From: Bradyrhizobium jicamae
GTDB lineage: Bacteria > Pseudomonadota > Alphaproteobacteria > Rhizobiales > Xanthobacteraceae
Assembly (NCBI RefSeq): GCF_001440395.1
Contig: NZ_LLXZ01000162.1
Location: 1 to 60,916 of the forward strand
Direction: 5' to 3'
DNA: 60,916 bases
Below, piece after piece: positions 59,015 to 60,916 of the stretch. The notes below the pieces were generated by a model. It searched no databases. It was not told the DNA's origin and saw only the letters and a list, made by a program, of their open reading frames with translations. A program made the position numbers and the translations under genes. The stretch's first letter is position 1. Each line of letters begins with the position of its first letter.

Positions 59015-60253
59015 TCAAAACCCAAATCCCAGTTGCGTTGCCTTCGGCTTGAATCGCTCCTTCAGCCCTGCGCCGTCGATCAGATGTGGCGAGGGGCTGA
59101 AATCGCTGAGCACGATGAACGGCAGCGCCTTCTTCTGCGGGATATGCAGCCGCGCCAGATCGGCCAGACGGATCGAGGTCAGGCGGCGCGTGGCGATGAT
59201 GCGATCGACCGCCCTGGTGCCGAAGCCCGGCACCCGCAACAGCTCGTCGCGGCTGGCGGTGGCGACGTCGAGCGGGAAGCGGTCGCGGTGGCGCAGCGCC
59301 CAGGCGAGTTTCGGATCGATGTCGAGCGGCAGCATGCCCTTGGCCTCGTCGACGATCTCGCCGGCATCGAAGCCGTAAAACCGCATCAGCCAGTCGGCCT
59401 GATAGAGCCGGTGCTCGCGAACGAGCGGCGGTGCGACAAGTGGCAGCGCGCGGCTCGCATCCGGGATCGGGCTGAAGGCCGAATAATAGACGCGCTTGAG
59501 GCGGTAGGAGCCGTAGAGATTGGCGCTGGTATCGAGAATGGTTTTGTCGTCGGCCGCATCGGCGCCGATGATCATCTGCGTGCTTTGCCCGGCCGGCGCG
59601 AAGCGCGGCGGTTTTGCCTTGGTCGCGGCCTTGTCGCTTTCCCTGGCCTCGTCGAGCTTTAGGCGCAGCCGGCCCATGGTGCGACGGATCGCGCGCACGT
59701 TCTTTTCCGGCGCGAATTTCGCAAGACTGTTTTCGAGCGGCATTTCGATGTTGATGGAGAGACGGTCGGCATATTTTCCGGCCTCCGCGATCAGTGCGTC
59801 GTCCGCTTCGGGAATGGTCTTGAGATGGATGTAACCACGAAAATGATGCTCCTCGCGCAGCTTTCGCGCGACGCTTACCACCTGCTCCATGGTGTAGTCG
59901 GCGCTGCGGATGATGCCAGAGGAGAGAAACAAGCCCTCGATGTAATTGCGCCGGTAGAAGTCGATTGTCAGTTTCACCACTTCGTCGACCGTGAAGCGGG
60001 CGCGCGGCACGTTGGAGGAGGTGCGGTTGACGCAATAGAGGCAATCGTAGTTGCAGGCGTTGGTGAGCAGCACCTTCAACAGCGAGATGCAGCGTCCGTC
60101 CGGTGCGTAGGAATGGCAGATCCCCATGCCCGGCGCGGTCGAGCCGAGGCCCTTGCCGTCGCTGGAATCCCGCTTCTCCGTGCCGGAGGAGGCACAGGAA
60201 GCATCGTATTTCGCAGCGTCCGCCAGGATTTCCAGTTTACGTTGCACATCCAT
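59015..60253 (-). CDS. Putative DNA modification/repair radical SAM protein (UdgX partner)
   Basis: 412 aa. The radical SAM motif CX3CX2C is at Cys67, Cys71 and Cys74 (TNACNYDCLYCVNR), with an additional N-terminal cysteine region (MGICHSYAPDGRC). The C-terminus has a helix-hairpin-helix-like DNA-binding segment (LLRVPGFGTRAVDRIIATRR, about 325-345). This is the TIGR03916 type (rSAM linked to UDG). The natural reaction is unknown. AAAGGGA precedes the ATG. It is divergent from imuA across a 162-bp gap with an SOS box, and leads the operon into udgX. Confidence 0.9.
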   Translation of the reverse strand: MDVQRKLEILADAAKYDASCASSGTEKRDSSDGKGLGSTAPGMGICHSYAPDGRCISLLKVLLTNACNYDCLYCVNRTSSNVPRARFTVDEVVKLTIDFYRRNYIEGLFLSSGIIRSADYTMEQVVSVARKLREEHHFRGYIHLKTIPEADDALIAEAGKYADRLSINIEMPLENSLAKFAPEKNVRAIRRTMGRLRLKLDEARESDKAATKAKPPRFAPAGQSTQMIIGADAADDKTILDTSANLYGSYRLKRVYYSAFSPIPDASRALPLVAPPLVREHRLYQADWLMRFYGFDAGEIVDEAKGMLPLDIDPKLAWALRHRDRFPLDVATASRDELLRVPGFGTRAVDRIIATRRLTSIRLADLARLHIPQKKALPFIVLSDFSPSPHLIDGAGLKERFKPKATQLGFGF

Positions 60254-60335
60254 CGTTAAATCCCTTTGATTCCGCTCATGAATCTCTCAGGTGTCGATCC
60301 CGATTGACTCCGCTGGGCCTGTTAGCTTTATATTA

Positions 60336-60350
60336 GAACATATCGTGAAC
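60336..60350. promoter_or_regulatory. SOS (LexA) box
   Basis: GAAC-ATATCGT-GAAC is a perfect alphaproteobacterial LexA box (GAAC-N7-GAAC). It lies 66 bp before imuA and 83 bp before the divergent radical-SAM gene, so one LexA dimer could control both. A tandem GAAC site equals GTTC-N7-GTTC on the other strand. Confidence 0.8.
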
Positions 60351-60415
60351 AAATGAGCCAGCCGCGGGTTCACTCGGGAAGAAGCGGTAAGGCCCAATTT
60401 CCGAAGGAGCGGCGC

Positions 60416-60916
60416 ATGAGCACCGCACGCACCAGCACGGTTGCAAGTTTGCGCGGCAGCATCGAGCGCCTGGAGGCGCATGGCGATGCGCATGACCTCG
60501 CCAGGATTTCGCTTGGCCACAAGGCCGCGGACGCAACGTTATGCGGCGGGCTGGCGGTATCGGCGGTGCATGAAGTGTTCGCCGAGGGGCACCAGAGCGC
60601 AACGGCCACCGGCTTCATCGCGGGGCTGGCGGGACGGATATCGCCACGCCGGCCGCTGGTCTGGGTGCGGCAGGATTTTTCGGAAATTGAATCCGGCGCG
60701 CTGTCGATGAGCGGGCTCTGCGAATTGGGTCTCGACCCGCGGCTGCTCGTCACCGTGCGCGCCACCGACACCGATGCCGCGCTACGGACCGCCGCCGATG
60801 CGCTGGCCTGCGACGCGCTCGGCGCTGTGGTGCTGGAAGTCTGGGGGCAGGCGCGCCAGCTCGATCTCGTCGCCAGCCGAAAACTCACTTTGGCCGCGGC
60901 AGCCTCCGGCGTCACC
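60416..60916 (+). CDS. imuA: ImuA, SOS mutagenesis-cassette protein (partial, cut by right edge)
   Basis: 167 codons are visible, all at the N-terminus; the gene runs off the window. ATG 60416 has AAGGAG 6 nt upstream. The product starts with a helical region (LRGSIERLEAHGDAHDLARI), then SLGHKAADATLCGGLAVSAV and a RecA-like core (HEVFAEGHQSATATGFIAGL, PLVWVRQD, AVVLEVWG). ImuA is a RecA-related partner of ImuB and DnaE2 in error-prone repair. A perfect SOS box is 66 bp upstream. The rest of the cassette would lie to the right. Confidence 0.85.
   Translation, partial: MSTARTSTVASLRGSIERLEAHGDAHDLARISLGHKAADATLCGGLAVSAVHEVFAEGHQSATATGFIAGLAGRISPRRPLVWVRQDFSEIESGALSMSGLCELGLDPRLLVTVRATDTDAALRTAADALACDALGAVVLEVWGQARQLDLVASRKLTLAAAASGVT

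Overview
The window is high-GC alphaproteobacterial DNA that looks like Bradyrhizobium or a close relative such as Rhodopseudomonas. The grounds are the complete hopanoid locus (hpnC-hpnD-hpnE-shc-hpnG, ispH-hpnH, hpnN, hpnO) plus the C-2 hopanoid methylase hpnP, the many palindromic intergenic repeats of Bradyrhizobium type, and SOS, FixK-like and EcfG-like sites of alphaproteobacterial form. I saw no tRNA, rRNA, transposase or CRISPR array.

Layout. (1) 1-1177: the left edge cuts a small gene for a leader-plus-Cys/Gly/Arg-repeat peptide, followed by about 0.86 kb without a convincing gene. (2) 1178-8238: a minus-strand homoprotocatechuate meta-cleavage operon (hpaH, hpaF, hpaE, hpaD, an HpaG-type FAH protein and a ThDP enzyme), with a divergent MarR gene (hpaR) and a perfect palindrome between them. 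(3) 8452-11958: a plus-strand trio (Ldh2-family dehydrogenase, HpaI/GarL-type aldolase, UxaA/GarD-type dehydratase) behind a perfect 20-bp palindrome. (4) 12197-18871: a three-gene operon of two transglutaminase-fold proteins flanking a fused ATP-grasp/Alpha-E protein, a little-understood peptide-modification set. (5) 18999-22439: a DUF4337 membrane protein, a chemotaxis receptor and an unknown membrane protein. (6) 22517-26412: eutB-hpnP-eutC, with the 2-methylhopanoid methylase lying between the two ethanolamine ammonia-lyase subunits. (7) 26502-33687: an acyltransferase/SGNH protein, an MMPL/RND exporter, an unknown 352-aa protein and two small secreted proteins.

(8) 33880-47084: the hopanoid island. 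HpnC, HpnD and HpnE make squalene from farnesyl diphosphate, Shc cyclises it, HpnH adds adenosine, HpnG removes adenine, HpnO aminates the side chain, HpnN transports hopanoids and IspH supplies isoprenoid precursors. hpnC-hpnG are tightly coupled on the plus strand. ispH-hpnH converge on hpnG across a perfect bidirectional terminator. hpnN has an exact GGAAC-N16-CGTT site, as expected for the general-stress sigma factor EcfG. (9) 47192-53473: a GFA-family protein, small or unknown proteins, a GMC oxidoreductase and a tandem pair of M20 amidohydrolase genes, each copy with its own conserved promoter. (10) 53670-57165: PPK2, Pit phosphate transporter and a VOC protein. (11) 57453-60916: a DNA-repair locus, udgX (fused to DUF4130) and its radical-SAM partner, divergent from imuA (cut by the right edge) across a perfect SOS box.

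The points most worth pursuing are the Cys/Gly/Arg peptide at the left edge, hpnP inside eutBC, the EcfG-type promoter on hpnN, the shared SOS box between the rSAM/UdgX pair and imuA, and the transglutaminase/ATP-grasp/Alpha-E operon.
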